40,695 bases of DNA. Origin: an uncultured Oribacterium sp. (lineage in GTDB: Bacteria; Bacillota; Clostridia; Lachnospirales; Lachnospiraceae). The notes under the pieces were generated by a model. That model had not been told where the DNA came from. It saw nothing but the letters and a program-made list of their open reading frames with translations, and did not search any database. How positions within the stretch are numbered: the stretch's first letter is position 1; each line of letters opens with the position of its first letter. Where the stretch lies: NCBI GenBank assembly GCA_946413525.1, contig CAMKKZ010000033.1, positions 1 through 40,695 on the forward strand, in the 5' to 3' direction. Shown here one piece after another: positions 32,627 to 40,061 of the stretch. The translations under genes and the position numbers were made by a program.

Positions 32627-33328
32627 TCAGTCGTCATCCCCAGGATCAGGTGAGGCATCGCTGCTGACTTCCGAAACTGATTCCGAAGCATCATCCATCA
32701 ATTCATTATGACTATCTTCAATCTCACCCGCCATATTTCCCCAATTATCACTTCCCATTGCCTCAATCCACTGACCCATGTCTATAAGGGTATTTTCTGA
32801 TTTTGAATTTTTATCCTCCCCATCTCCTTCCTTCTTTGAATTTTCACCCTCCCCGTTTTCCAGCTTGAATCCATGCTTACTGATTAGTTGGTCCAAAGCA
32901 TTACTGTTATTCGGACTTTCATACGAAACAACAGACGTTTGGAAGGAAGCATCTTTCATTGGAACAGTATTTGGTGTTTCCCTGGCTTCCAGACCTGCCG
33001 AAAGAACACCGCTCGCAATGGAAATAAAATCAGCTGCTGCCACCATCTTTTCAGAAAAACGCTGGAAACGTCCTGAGCCGTCATATCTTTCCCCTTCTTT
33101 TGAGGATGTGCTTTCATCTGATTCAGTTATAACCCTTTTGTCGTCCGCTTTGTCCCCCTCTCCCCCTTCTGTTTTCATTTTATCTCCTGGAAGAAATCTG
33201 TCCAAAAACTCATGCGCCTTGCCCCGCCATTCATCTTTGGCATACTCACCCTTCACCCCGGCCTTCATTGATTCAGGCTGCTCCGTTTCCGGCTTACTTA
33301 TTTCACGATCCATATGATCCATCCGCAT
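32627..33328 (-). CDS. Acidic protein of unknown function (233 residues)
   Basis: I do not recognise a family. The product is hydrophilic and charged, with Lys/Glu-rich parts, one short moderately hydrophobic stretch (AADFISIASGVLSAGL, about 97-112) and a very acidic C-terminus ending SDASPDPGDDD. No signal peptide. GGGAGG stands ten bases before the ATG. Upstream on the same strand, 160 bases away, are remains of an Hsp70 gene, so the two may once have formed an operon in which this protein served as client or partner; this is inference from context only. An imperfect hairpin with GTAACTG/CAGTTAC arms (33390-33418) lies in its upstream region. Confidence 0.6.
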   Translation of the reverse strand: MRMDHMDREISKPETEQPESMKAGVKGEYAKDEWRGKAHEFLDRFLPGDKMKTEGGEGDKADDKRVITESDESTSSKEGERYDGSGRFQRFSEKMVAAADFISIASGVLSAGLEARETPNTVPMKDASFQTSVVSYESPNNSNALDQLISKHGFKLENGEGENSKKEGDGEDKNSKSENTLIDMGQWIEAMGSDNWGNMAGEIEDSHNELMDDASESVSEVSSDASPDPGDDD

Positions 33329-33486
33329 TTATCATATACCTCCCTCACATACCCCATCAGTCCGACCCCGATCTCCCTCAAAACAACTGTAACTGCCCGG
33401 ATGCCCAGGACAGTTACAGTCTATTTTTATACAATCTATTTTCATTTTCAAAGATTTATGGCATACGACAAAACCTTTGTCGTTTC

Positions 33487-33610
33487 CTAGGATGGCTTTA
33501 TGCCTGTTTCTTTTTCCAGCATTTCATGGATAACAGGAATACGCGTGCTTCCTCCCACCAACAGTATTTTGTCAATATCGCTAAATTCCAGTTTGATGGG
33601 ATTACGTCAA
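33487..33610 (-). pseudogene. Fragment of an Hsp70 (DnaK-like) protein
   Basis: About 37 codons reading KLEFSDIDKILLVGGSTRIP then VIHEMLEKETGIKPS and stop. The LLVGGSTRIP segment is the phosphate-2/adenosine region near the end of the Hsp70 ATPase domain. Both sides are lost: the upstream side meets the divergent small membrane gene, the downstream side ends in a premature stop. Too short to function. Confidence 0.85.
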
Positions 33611-33636
33611 AACGACAATTTGCGGAGGTGTTAAGG

Positions 33637-33915
33637 ATGTGGATTCTTTTTGGAATGGTTGCAGTCATGTCAGCGATATTGAATATAGTGTGGGCTGCTA
33701 AAGGAAGAGAATCTAAATGGTTTCGTTTCATCAGTCTGTCATTTACTGCTTTGACGTTGTGCGCGTTTTACAGCATCAATGCAAAATGGGTCATAAATGA
33801 AGACTGGATCGCTTTGATGGATGTGATTCCTACCATGACAAGAAACCTCTGGGTATTGACTGTGCTATCGGTCGTTATCAATAGTGTCACACTTTTTTGG
33901 AAGACGGATCGCTAA
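33637..33915 (+). CDS. Small membrane protein, three helices
   Basis: Ninety-two residues with three hydrophobic segments (WILFGMVAVMSAILNIVWAA, WFRFISLSFTALTLCAFYSI, LWVLTVLSVVINSVTLFW). GGAGGTG lies before the ATG. The frame is open further upstream to 33268 but that part is antisense to the Hsp70 fragment and the acidic gene. I do not recognise a named family. It is the first of the plus-strand genes of the accessory-looking right part of the window. Confidence 0.75.
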   Translation: MWILFGMVAVMSAILNIVWAAKGRESKWFRFISLSFTALTLCAFYSINAKWVINEDWIALMDVIPTMTRNLWVLTVLSVVINSVTLFWKTDR

Positions 33916-33961
33916 AATCCGGTTTTTACTGAGCCGCACATATTTGGCTTTGGGGGGAATA

Positions 33962-34063
33962 ATGGACTTTACAGCAGAACGACATTTCGTTGAGACCTTC
34001 GTGAGAAAAAGCATGCGAAAAAGGCGGCCGAGATATTCAGGTAAAATGAATCTGCCGGTATGA
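33962..34063 (+). CDS. Small open frame coupled to the chromate transporter gene
   Basis: Thirty-three codons reading MDFTAERHFVETFVRKSMRK and RRPRYSGKMNLPV. GGGGGG lies before the ATG, and its stop codon overlaps the start codon of the next gene (ATGA), so the transporter, which has no good ribosome site of its own, is probably translated by coupling. The peptide looks like the beginning of a longer, now truncated protein; no function can be given. Confidence 0.5.
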   Translation: MDFTAERHFVETFVRKSMRKRRPRYSGKMNLPV

Positions 34064-34635
34064 ATATCATTTTCGATCTGTTCCTGACCTTTGCAAAGGT
34101 CGGCCTGTTTACTTTCGGCGGCGGATACGCCATGATCGCGCTGATCGAAAATACCTGCGTGGAGAAAAAGCAGTGGATCACCCACGATGAGATGATGAAC
34201 ATCACGGTCATCGCCGAATCCACCCCGCGGCCGATCGCGATCAACTGCGCAACCTATGTCGGATATAAGCAAAAGGGTGCTGCCGGAGCACTGGCTGCTA
34301 CGATCGGGATAATTCTCCCCTCTTTCTGCATTATCTTTGTGATATCAAGGTTTCTGGATCATTTTCTTGAGATCGCCTGGATTGCACATGCCTTCCGGGG
34401 CATCAAAATCGCTGTCGGGATTCTTATCCTGGATGCCGCTGTAAAGATGCTTCGGAAGATGCAGAAGAAACCGATGCCTCTGGCGTTTATGTTCTGCGCT
34501 TTTGCAGCTATGCTGCTGATCGGCATCTTCTCTGTCAGGATTTCTTCGATCGCCCTGATGCTGACCGCCGGACTGATCAGCCTGATAAGCTTCATAGTGA
34601 AAAAGCCTGCCGCAAAGGGAGGTGCCGGAAAATGA
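34060..34635 (+). CDS. Chromate transporter, first short-chain subunit
   Basis: One half of a two-gene chromate ion transporter (CHR family, short-chain pair). The 191-residue product has about six membrane segments and the family motifs KVGLFTFGGGYAMIALIE (about 12-29) and AESTPRPIAINCATYVGYKQ (about 56-75). Such pairs form an antiparallel transporter that exports chromate, or handles sulfate-like anions; the substrate is not proven for gut Clostridia. It overlaps the second half by four bases (ATGA), so the two are made together. Confidence 0.93.
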   Translation: MNIIFDLFLTFAKVGLFTFGGGYAMIALIENTCVEKKQWITHDEMMNITVIAESTPRPIAINCATYVGYKQKGAAGALAATIGIILPSFCIIFVISRFLDHFLEIAWIAHAFRGIKIAVGILILDAAVKMLRKMQKKPMPLAFMFCAFAAMLLIGIFSVRISSIALMLTAGLISLISFIVKKPAAKGGAGK

Positions 34636-35207
34636 TCCTCCCGGAATTGTTTATCGGCTTCCTGAAAGTCGGCTGCTTTGCCTTCGGAGTGGCATACGGC
34701 GCTATCCCATTAATCCGTGAGGTTGTCCTTTCTTATGGGTGTCTGGATGATGAGATGCTGACCTATATGATTGCTGTCAGTGAAAGCACGCCCGATCCGA
34801 TCATGGTCAACCTGGCCACCTATGTCGGAAGCTCACAGGCAGGACTGCCCGGATCGCTCTTCGCGATGCTTGCGGTCGTGCTTCCGTCCTTTATCATCGT
34901 CCTGCTTATAACAGCTCTTCTGAAGACAGTCCTGAAGAACAAATATGTACAGGCAGTCCTTCGCGGACTGAAACCGTGCATGATAGGGATCATCCTTGCC
35001 ACCGGAGTCTGTATGATTCTCCGAAACGGCATTGTTATCCAGGGCAGTACGTTCTTTTTCCGGCCGATGATCCTGACGGCGGTGCTTGGAGCCATATATT
35101 TTGGATCCGGAAAGAAGATAAAGGGCGGTATTTCCCCGATCCTTCTGATCTGTCCGTCAGTTTTCTCTCTGTGGCGGTGTTCGTTGGATTCAGGCAGGCA
35201 TTTATAA
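34632..35207 (+). CDS. Chromate transporter, second short-chain subunit, with foreign 3' end
   Basis: Second half of the CHR pair: KVGCFAFGVAYGAIPLIREV and SESTPDPIMVNLATYVGSSQ are the counterparts of the motifs in the first subunit. Up to about residue 172 (AIYFGSGKKIKGGISPILLI) it is normal; the last 18 residues (CPSVFSLWRCSLDSGRHL) are unlike the family and are read in the wrong frame through a piece of an EamA transporter gene. The final membrane helix is thus damaged, and the transporter may not work. Confidence 0.88.
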   Translation: MILPELFIGFLKVGCFAFGVAYGAIPLIREVVLSYGCLDDEMLTYMIAVSESTPDPIMVNLATYVGSSQAGLPGSLFAMLAVVLPSFIIVLLITALLKTVLKNKYVQAVLRGLKPCMIGIILATGVCMILRNGIVIQGSTFFFRPMILTAVLGAIYFGSGKKIKGGISPILLICPSVFSLWRCSLDSGRHL

Positions 35208-35476
35208 TTCATATTCCGGATGGTGCATGGCTGTGGATACTGATTCTCGGCATTGTGAATACAGGGATTGGGTGCTATCTGTATTTCTCGCCGCTCTCTC
35301 AGCTCCCTGTTCAGACAGTTGCCATCTGCGGGTATCTTGAGCCGCTTTCTGCGGTGTTTTTTGCGGCGGTTCTGCTGAACGAAAGGATGACGATCATCCA
35401 GGTCATAGGCGCAGCATGTATTATCGGCGGTGCTATGGCTGGTGAACTGATTAAACCGGGGCGTGCAGACATATAA
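35147..35476 (+). pseudogene. C-terminal fragment of an EamA/DMT-family transporter
   Basis: About 108 codons from DLSVSFLSVAVFVGFRQAF through WLWILILGIVNTGIGCYLYF, SQLPVQTVAICGYLEPLSAV and FFAAVLLNERMTIIQVIGAA to GELIKPGR. This is the second EamA repeat of a drug/metabolite exporter. The N-terminal two-thirds are gone, replaced by the 3' part of the chromate transporter gene; the junction is near 35147, where the two open frames cross. No start codon belongs to it. Confidence 0.85.
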
Positions 35477-35662
35477 AATACAAGTTCGTTTATAAAGGCT
35501 GGACCATCGACACCCGCCTGTTGGATAAGATGCCGGGCGAGCTCAGAACGATTGGCTTAAAGCCTTTTGCTGCCGGGCCATTTTTTGTTGAAAGAGGTCT
35601 TTTATATGGCAAATATTACTCCTACCCGGCTTACGGAGGATGACCGGGCACTGTTGCACTGA
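35476..35662 (+). pseudogene. Unidentified coding remnants
   Basis: An open frame without start reads KYKFVYKGWTIDTRLLDKMP, GELRTIGLKPFAAGPFFVER and on to YYSYPAYGG, stop at 35641-35643. Overlapping it, ATG 35606 begins MANITPTRLTEDDRALLH and stops. Both look like edges of lost genes; I cannot name either. The second ends at CACTGAATAGT, similar to the terminus word of the palindromic element. Confidence 0.4.
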
Positions 35663-35682
35663 ATAGTCAGACATGGTATGAT
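35654..35682 (+). promoter_or_regulatory. Possible sigma-A promoter
   Basis: TTGCAC, a 17-base spacer, TATGAT on the plus strand. It might serve the gene cluster starting at 36048; between them are a gene scrap ending KYGGFRLFEWTYTWQ (stop near 35806) and an ACAGCGCAT/ATGCGCTGT hairpin at 35883-35916. Confidence 0.35.
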
Positions 35683-35935
35683 ATATTATAAGAAAATTGC
35701 GACAATAGGCGGCGGTAAGAAGGGATCCGGCACAGGAACCAGTAACACTTGTGAGAATAAATACGGCGGATTCCGGTTATTTGAATGGACCTATACATGG
35801 CAGTAAAACGGGCTGAGCTGCGTACCGATATTTTAAAATCAAAGAGAACGGGATTAAACAGAATAGTACTTTCTTAAATTTTACAGCGCATTCGGAATCA
35901 GCCCCGGATGCGCTGTTTATCTCAGCGGTGATGCA

Positions 35936-35976
35936 CCCGCGCGCGGCGCGCAAATCCCGCGAGCGGGACTTGAATG
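35936..35976. repeat. 41-bp GC-rich repeat, copy 1
   Basis: CCCGCGCGCGGCGCG, then CAAATCCCGCGAGCGGGACT and TGAATG. It differs at three of 41 positions from the copy at 36867. TCCCGC/GCGGGA forms a hairpin. It lies about 70 bases upstream of the 141-residue gene. Confidence 0.88.
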
Positions 35977-36047
35977 ACATTTAGATGAATCAATCGAAGG
36001 ATCTTATGGTATGCTTAAAGAAAACCGGAAGAGGGAGAGGAGAAGGC

Positions 36048-36473
36048 ATGCAGTTTAAAACAGGTATCGGCTGGAAGGCCTGTTATGATGAGGCGACCGG
36101 AATATACACCGCGGAACGCGGGGGCGGCGGTTCCTATCACTTATATGAGATCACCAAAGAAATATTTGATCGTCTGGAGAATGGGCTGAGCGACTGGGAT
36201 GTATACGAAATTATAGACGAAGGACGGCATCTGTATATGGACGTAAACGACCGCTGCGGCCCGCCGTACACAATCGTGTTTGACGATGATTATAAAAAGC
36301 TCTGTCCCTGGGCGAAAATAATATCTTCCGGAAGAGTCTGGCCGGATGAGTTGACCGACGCGGCTGTCGAGATTTTTGCTTCAGAGGAAAAAAACCGGGA
36401 ACAGCGGCGCAAAAAGAGAGAAAAGAGGGAAAAGAGGGAAAAGAAGGAAACGCTGGAAAAGAAGGAGGAGTGA
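36048..36473 (+). CDS. Protein of unknown function with charged tail, gene 1 of the zinc-ribbon cluster
   Basis: Soluble protein of 141 residues. The start at 36048 follows GAGGAGAAGGC; an earlier in-frame ATG at 35985 has no site. Residues 1-105 look globular (GWKACYDEATGIYTAERGGG, HLYEITKEIFDRLENGLSDW, YMDVNDRCGPPYTIVFDDDY); the last 35 are an almost pure Lys/Arg/Glu helix (KKREKREKREKKE). I do not know a named family. Eight bases separate it from the small membrane-protein gene, so the two are an operon. Confidence 0.72.
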   Translation: MQFKTGIGWKACYDEATGIYTAERGGGGSYHLYEITKEIFDRLENGLSDWDVYEIIDEGRHLYMDVNDRCGPPYTIVFDDDYKKLCPWAKIISSGRVWPDELTDAAVEIFASEEKNREQRRKKREKREKREKKETLEKKEE

Positions 36474-36480
36474 AGACTTT

Positions 36481-36825
36481 ATGAAGAACAGCAGTTATTC
36501 GAAGGCAAAGGTACTGACTCTAATTCCGATCTTTGTTCTGGCAGTCACAGTGATCTGTCTGGTACTTGCAGCAATACTTGAAGCCCCTACAGGCAGAGGT
36601 GTGCTTTATACGATCTTTGCATTTGCGGGATTGATGAGTATGTTTTTATCACCATTGCCGTGCCTGGTGCTGTCTGTTGCGGGAACGGTATTTGCCGCAA
36701 AGGCAGGAAAGGAAGGCATTGCAGGGGCGCGTAAATTCCTCGTGACAGGTATCCTGGAGATTCTTGTCTATGTTGTGGGCGCGTTTTTGGCAATCATGAT
36801 GTTCTTCGCCGGGCAGGGTGTGTGA
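36481..36825 (+). CDS. Small membrane protein, gene 2 of the cluster
   Basis: One hundred and fourteen residues with three hydrophobic segments (LTLIPIFVLAVTVICLVLAA, FAFAGLMSMFLSPLPCLVLS, ILEILVYVVGAFLAIMMFFA). GGAGGAG precedes the ATG. It resembles the many short DUF-type membrane proteins of Clostridia; no function is assigned. A GGCTGCC/GGCAGCC hairpin and a 41-bp repeat follow before the next gene. Confidence 0.75.
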   Translation: MKNSSYSKAKVLTLIPIFVLAVTVICLVLAAILEAPTGRGVLYTIFAFAGLMSMFLSPLPCLVLSVAGTVFAAKAGKEGIAGARKFLVTGILEILVYVVGAFLAIMMFFAGQGV

Positions 36826-36866
36826 GCCGGGTTGTTCATGCAATAGAAGCGGCTGCCTGACGGCAG

Positions 36867-36907
36867 CCCGCGCGCGGCGCGTAAGTCCCGCAAGCGGGAC
36901 TTGAATG
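36867..36907. repeat. 41-bp GC-rich repeat, copy 2
   Basis: CCCGCGCGCGGCGCG, then TAAGTCCCGCAAGCGGGACT and TGAATG. It ends 22 bases before the start codon of the first zinc-ribbon gene, so it lies within that gene's leader. Confidence 0.88.
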
Positions 36908-36929
36908 TTATGAAAGAGAGGGGTTTATT

Positions 36930-37841
36930 ATGGCATTAACGGGGGCAAAGATCTGCGCGGTATGCGGTAAAGAATTTAAAGGCCTGGGCAACATCTGCAA
37001 GGATGGGGATTACTGTAATGAGTGCGAAAAGAAAGTGCGTCTTGTATTTGTGGAGGATGAAGAAGATTATCTTCCTGCTGCAAAAATCCGTGCCAGACTG
37101 GACAAGTACGCTGGGGCTATCGCTGCTTATGACAGTGTAAAGAAGCCGGAAACCTGCCCGATTTGTGGAAAGAAGCTGCCTAAACTTATGAACATGAGAC
37201 TTCTGGATGCTTTTATCTGTATGGGCTGTGCAGAAAAAGCCCGGGATATGCTGCATACGGGTTATGATGCGGTAGGCTGTATGTGCCTTTCCGAGATTCA
37301 GCCGCTTTTTGGGCAGGCAGCCGTCCAGGGCGGACGGGCGGACTCAGGCGGAGTCTTTCACAACGCGGATGCACTTCGCATCGTATATCCGTTGATCCGT
37401 ACCCTCTGGGAGGTGCCCGGTGAAGATGGATATGAAGTAGAGTACATTGATCCGCTCGATTCCCTCAGTGATGAGGAACTGCAGGCGGCGCCGGCTCTTG
37501 CAGAACAGCGCAGGGCGGAGTTCAAGGCAAAGTACGGCACCCATAAAGCGATTTTTGAAGTCGACAAGATAACGAAACTCTATAACGAAAGCAAAGGGCG
37601 CCGGTATTACCGTAATGAATACCGTATCGGGGGACGTGTTCTTCTGGGCAATATCGCTCTTCGGGATCAGGCTGTGGTAAAAAGAGCAGAAGGCACAAAG
37701 GAATTCACGATCCGGAAACTCGGAGACTGCAGGGAGTACCGCAGCGATCTGAAAGAACTGAAAGAAGGCATGGAGGGAGGCCTGTTCGTGGAAGCATCCC
37801 TGTCCTTTGTCTATCCCGGCGACATTCTCTGTATCGACTGA
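36930..37841 (+). CDS. Double zinc-ribbon protein with EF-Tu-domain-2-like barrel
   Basis: Protein of 303 residues with two zinc ribbons: C9-C12-C29-C32 (CAVCGKEF, CNECEK) and C76-C79-C97-C100 (CPICGKKL, CMGCAEK), the first like the DUF4428 type. A middle region (about 105-200) is of unknown fold. The last 103 residues (HKAIFEVDKI, GGRVLLGNIALRDQAVV, FTIRKLG, LFVEASLSFVYPGDILCI) follow the strand pattern of domain 2 of EF-Tu and related translation factors (GRV..G.i..gd.v and pGdil). This fold call is an inference from pattern, not a search result. There is no GTPase domain. The ATG follows GAGAGGGG. The gene 18 bases downstream has the same layout in short form. Confidence 0.72.
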   Translation: MALTGAKICAVCGKEFKGLGNICKDGDYCNECEKKVRLVFVEDEEDYLPAAKIRARLDKYAGAIAAYDSVKKPETCPICGKKLPKLMNMRLLDAFICMGCAEKARDMLHTGYDAVGCMCLSEIQPLFGQAAVQGGRADSGGVFHNADALRIVYPLIRTLWEVPGEDGYEVEYIDPLDSLSDEELQAAPALAEQRRAEFKAKYGTHKAIFEVDKITKLYNESKGRRYYRNEYRIGGRVLLGNIALRDQAVVKRAEGTKEFTIRKLGDCREYRSDLKELKEGMEGGLFVEASLSFVYPGDILCID

Positions 37842-37859
37842 CAGAAAGGAGCAATAAAA

Positions 37860-38429
37860 ATGGCTAATGTCAAAACAATAGAGCGGGGATTCTGTTCCCT
37901 TTGCGGCAGAGCGCTCCTTCCGAATGAAGGATATTGCAGTCTCAGGGATGACAGTCATATCTGCAGCTTCTGTGCCGGGAAGCTCCGGGTCATGCATCCG
38001 CTGACTCTTACGTGGGATAAAAAAGGGAATCAGGCAAAGCATGATCCCATAGAAGAGCTTTCCCTGGAAGAAGCCGGAAAAGATCTGGAAAATGCGATCG
38101 CTTATACAGAAGAATTACGTGCAAAGTATGATCATCACAATGCCGTGTTTATGGTCGAGAGTGTAACGACAGAAAAAGGAGGCTTTTTAAAGCCCCCGGT
38201 CATCTATGCCTGCGGCAGGGTGATTTACGGCTGCTTCGATCCGGAAGATAAAGCAAGGCTGCTGCACAAGGGCAGCGCTTCCGGCCTGACCCTGACAGGC
38301 GTCTGGAGGCTTGCGTCTTATGGGGCCAGCCGTTTAGAATGCCAGGGTACCGGCGGCAAGCCTTGCGCGCTTGAATTCAGCGGAAAAAATCTTGCCTGCG
38401 AAGCCGGAGACCTGATTGTGAAAGACTGA
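37860..38429 (+). CDS. Single zinc-ribbon protein with EF-Tu-domain-2-like barrel
   Basis: Protein of 189 residues, a shorter relative of its upstream neighbour. One zinc ribbon (C12-C15 and C35-C38, with C26 between: CSLCGRAL, CSFCAGK), a linker, then a C-terminal region (about 94-189) that aligns by eye with the neighbour's: YDHHNAVFMVE for YGTHKAIFEVD, CGRVIYGCF for GGRVLLGNI, and EAGDLIV for YPGDILC. AGAAAGGAG lies before the ATG. The two proteins are probably co-made and may act together; what they bind is unknown. Confidence 0.72.
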   Translation: MANVKTIERGFCSLCGRALLPNEGYCSLRDDSHICSFCAGKLRVMHPLTLTWDKKGNQAKHDPIEELSLEEAGKDLENAIAYTEELRAKYDHHNAVFMVESVTTEKGGFLKPPVIYACGRVIYGCFDPEDKARLLHKGSASGLTLTGVWRLASYGASRLECQGTGGKPCALEFSGKNLACEAGDLIVKD

Positions 38430-38566
38430 GAAATAGAGCCATTGTCCGGGAAGTGCATCTGGATTTCTCCGGTGAAATGCCTGAAGAGGTTGACCCTGTC
38501 ATTTATCGATTTGAAATACAGTGCGGCAGTCACCTGTGCAGCTGCAACAATAGCAGCTGTTTATGA
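38428..38566 (+). pseudogene. Coding remnant after the zinc-ribbon pair
   Basis: An open frame without a proper start reads NRAIVREVHLDFSGEMPEEV, DPVIYRFEIQCGSHLCSCNN and SSCL then stops. It has the look of a gene end, not of random DNA, but no family can be named. The rest of the 236-base gap shows nothing further. Confidence 0.35.
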
Positions 38567-38665
38567 AGGATATCTGATTTAAGCGGTAAGAACGACTTAG
38601 CGATAAATCACAATTTGTAAGGACAAAAAAGAAATAGTATTTAGCACAGAAGGAGCTGTTGACAG

Positions 38666-38998
38666 ATGCTGATGACGATACTTTCCATTATCGCAAATAT
38701 TGCGTATTCTGTTGTTCTGAATGTGAATATCTATACGGATCGGGCAATGATGCCGACCGGGGAGGTACGGGAATGGCATCGCAGCCCGAGAACAAGACTA
38801 GGTATTGCTGATCAGTCATTCCTGATATATCTGCAAATTGTTCTTGCTGCTGTCAGTATTATAACAAGTGTCCTGTTTCTGTTTGGAGTTCGCAACAGAA
38901 TGATCAGAACAATACAGTTGGTCAGCGTAATAGGATCTACAATCGTATTTATTATCATCATGATTGTAACCTCTAATTCGCATGCCAAATATGCATGA
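38666..38998 (+). CDS. Small membrane protein (110 residues)
   Basis: Three hydrophobic segments: one near the start (TILSIIANIAYSVVLNV), two in the second half (FLIYLQIVLAAVSIITSVLF, IQLVSVIGSTIVFIIIMIV), joined by a hydrophilic loop. AGAAGGAG precedes the ATG by ten bases. No named family; probably an accessory-region membrane protein. Confidence 0.7.
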   Translation: MLMTILSIIANIAYSVVLNVNIYTDRAMMPTGEVREWHRSPRTRLGIADQSFLIYLQIVLAAVSIITSVLFLFGVRNRMIRTIQLVSVIGSTIVFIIIMIVTSNSHAKYA

Positions 38999-39036
38999 GG
39001 CGGGAATTATAAATCCGGTTTTTGGAGGTGGTGAGA

Positions 39037-39639
39037 ATGGATGCTGTTCTCTATGTTCACGGCAAGGGAGGCAGTGCAGAAGAATCAAAGCATTATATGA
39101 CGCTGTTTCCGGCTTGTGACGTGATTGGTCTTGACTATAAGGGCAATACACCCTGGGAGGTCGGCGAAGAAATAAGCGGAGCATTTACCGGAATGGCAGA
39201 TTCTTATGATCATCTGATCCTGATTGCCAACAGCATTGGTGCGTATTTTGCTTTGAATGCCGGAATCGAAAGCCTGATCTCGCACGCTTATTTCATTTCT
39301 CCTATTGTTGATATGGAGAAGCTGATTACAGATATGTTGAATTGGGCCGGGGTCACTGAATCAGAGCTTCGGAAGAGAGAAATCATCCATACGGAGTTTG
39401 GAGAAGACCTGTCGTGGGAATATCTTTGCTATGTCCGGGAGCATCCCGTGAGCTGGAACGTTCCCACAGATATTCTTTACGGGAGCGGTGATAATCTGAC
39501 TTCCATCGAAACAATGACAGTTTTTGCTCAGACGCATCACGTAAGCCTGACGGTTATGGATAATGGTGAGCATTGGTTTCATACAGCGGAACAAATGCAA
39601 TTCCTTGATAATTGGATCAGGGAAAAATCAGCAGGTTAA
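39037..39639 (+). CDS. Alpha/beta-hydrolase
   Basis: Soluble hydrolase of 200 residues. It begins with the strand and oxyanion motif VLYVHGKGG, has a nucleophile elbow ANSIGAY (S67, in place of the usual GxSxG), an acid in YGSGDN (D152) and a catalytic His in GEHWFH (H179). Substrate unknown. The start at 39037 has GGAGGTGG eight bases upstream; an ATG at 39022 lies too near that site. The Imm32-like gene begins 38 bases after its end. Confidence 0.85.
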   Translation: MDAVLYVHGKGGSAEESKHYMTLFPACDVIGLDYKGNTPWEVGEEISGAFTGMADSYDHLILIANSIGAYFALNAGIESLISHAYFISPIVDMEKLITDMLNWAGVTESELRKREIIHTEFGEDLSWEYLCYVREHPVSWNVPTDILYGSGDNLTSIETMTVFAQTHHVSLTVMDNGEHWFHTAEQMQFLDNWIREKSAG

Positions 39640-39677
39640 GGGCCATAAGAAGGCAATGTGAAAGGAAAAGGCCAGCT

Positions 39678-39884
39678 ATGATTTTGAATTGGATAGATGG
39701 ATTCGAGATCAGCGTCCGCATTGAGAACGGCGCTGCGGTCATCTCTGCCAACAGGGAGGGCTTTCTTTCTCTGGCCAACCATCTGAAAAGCCTGGTGGAG
39801 GAACCGCTGGGAACGCATATCCATCTGGATGCTTATAACAGTCTGGAGGAAGGTTCTTCGGAACTGATTTTCGAGACGATATAA
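39678..39884 (+). CDS. Imm32-like immunity protein
   Basis: Sixty-eight residues, with the pattern of the Imm32 family: REGFLSLANHLKSLVEEPLG, then THIHLDAYNSLEEGSSELIF. Imm32 proteins neutralise toxins of polymorphic/contact-dependent systems. AAAGGAAAAGG lies upstream. No toxin is present in this window, so it would be an orphan immunity gene, as often found in accessory regions. Members also occur with no known toxin, so the role is not certain. Confidence 0.7.
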   Translation: MILNWIDGFEISVRIENGAAVISANREGFLSLANHLKSLVEEPLGTHIHLDAYNSLEEGSSELIFETI

Positions 39885-40061
39885 GATAAGAACAATAACA
39901 CATGGCAACTTAAGAAGGAGAATTGCTTTTTGAAGATCAACAGCAAATCAATGGAGATTGTGGCGTAACCGGGAGGTTTGCCATATATCCCGCAGGCCTC
40001 CCAAAAGGGTTATAAACATACTTTTGAGGAGGACCACTCTCCATGAACAGGGAGAACAAGA
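39885..40061 (+). other. Short gap with a truncated leader before topB
   Basis: Holds AAGAAGGAG followed by a TTG-started frame of 12 codons (KINSKSMEIVA, stop at 39966), a GGGAGG/CCTCCC hairpin with AAAAG after it (39970-40005), and ATG 40043 after GAGGAGG that reads NRENKRCLV and stops. These look like edges of lost genes at an insertion boundary. Confidence 0.4.
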
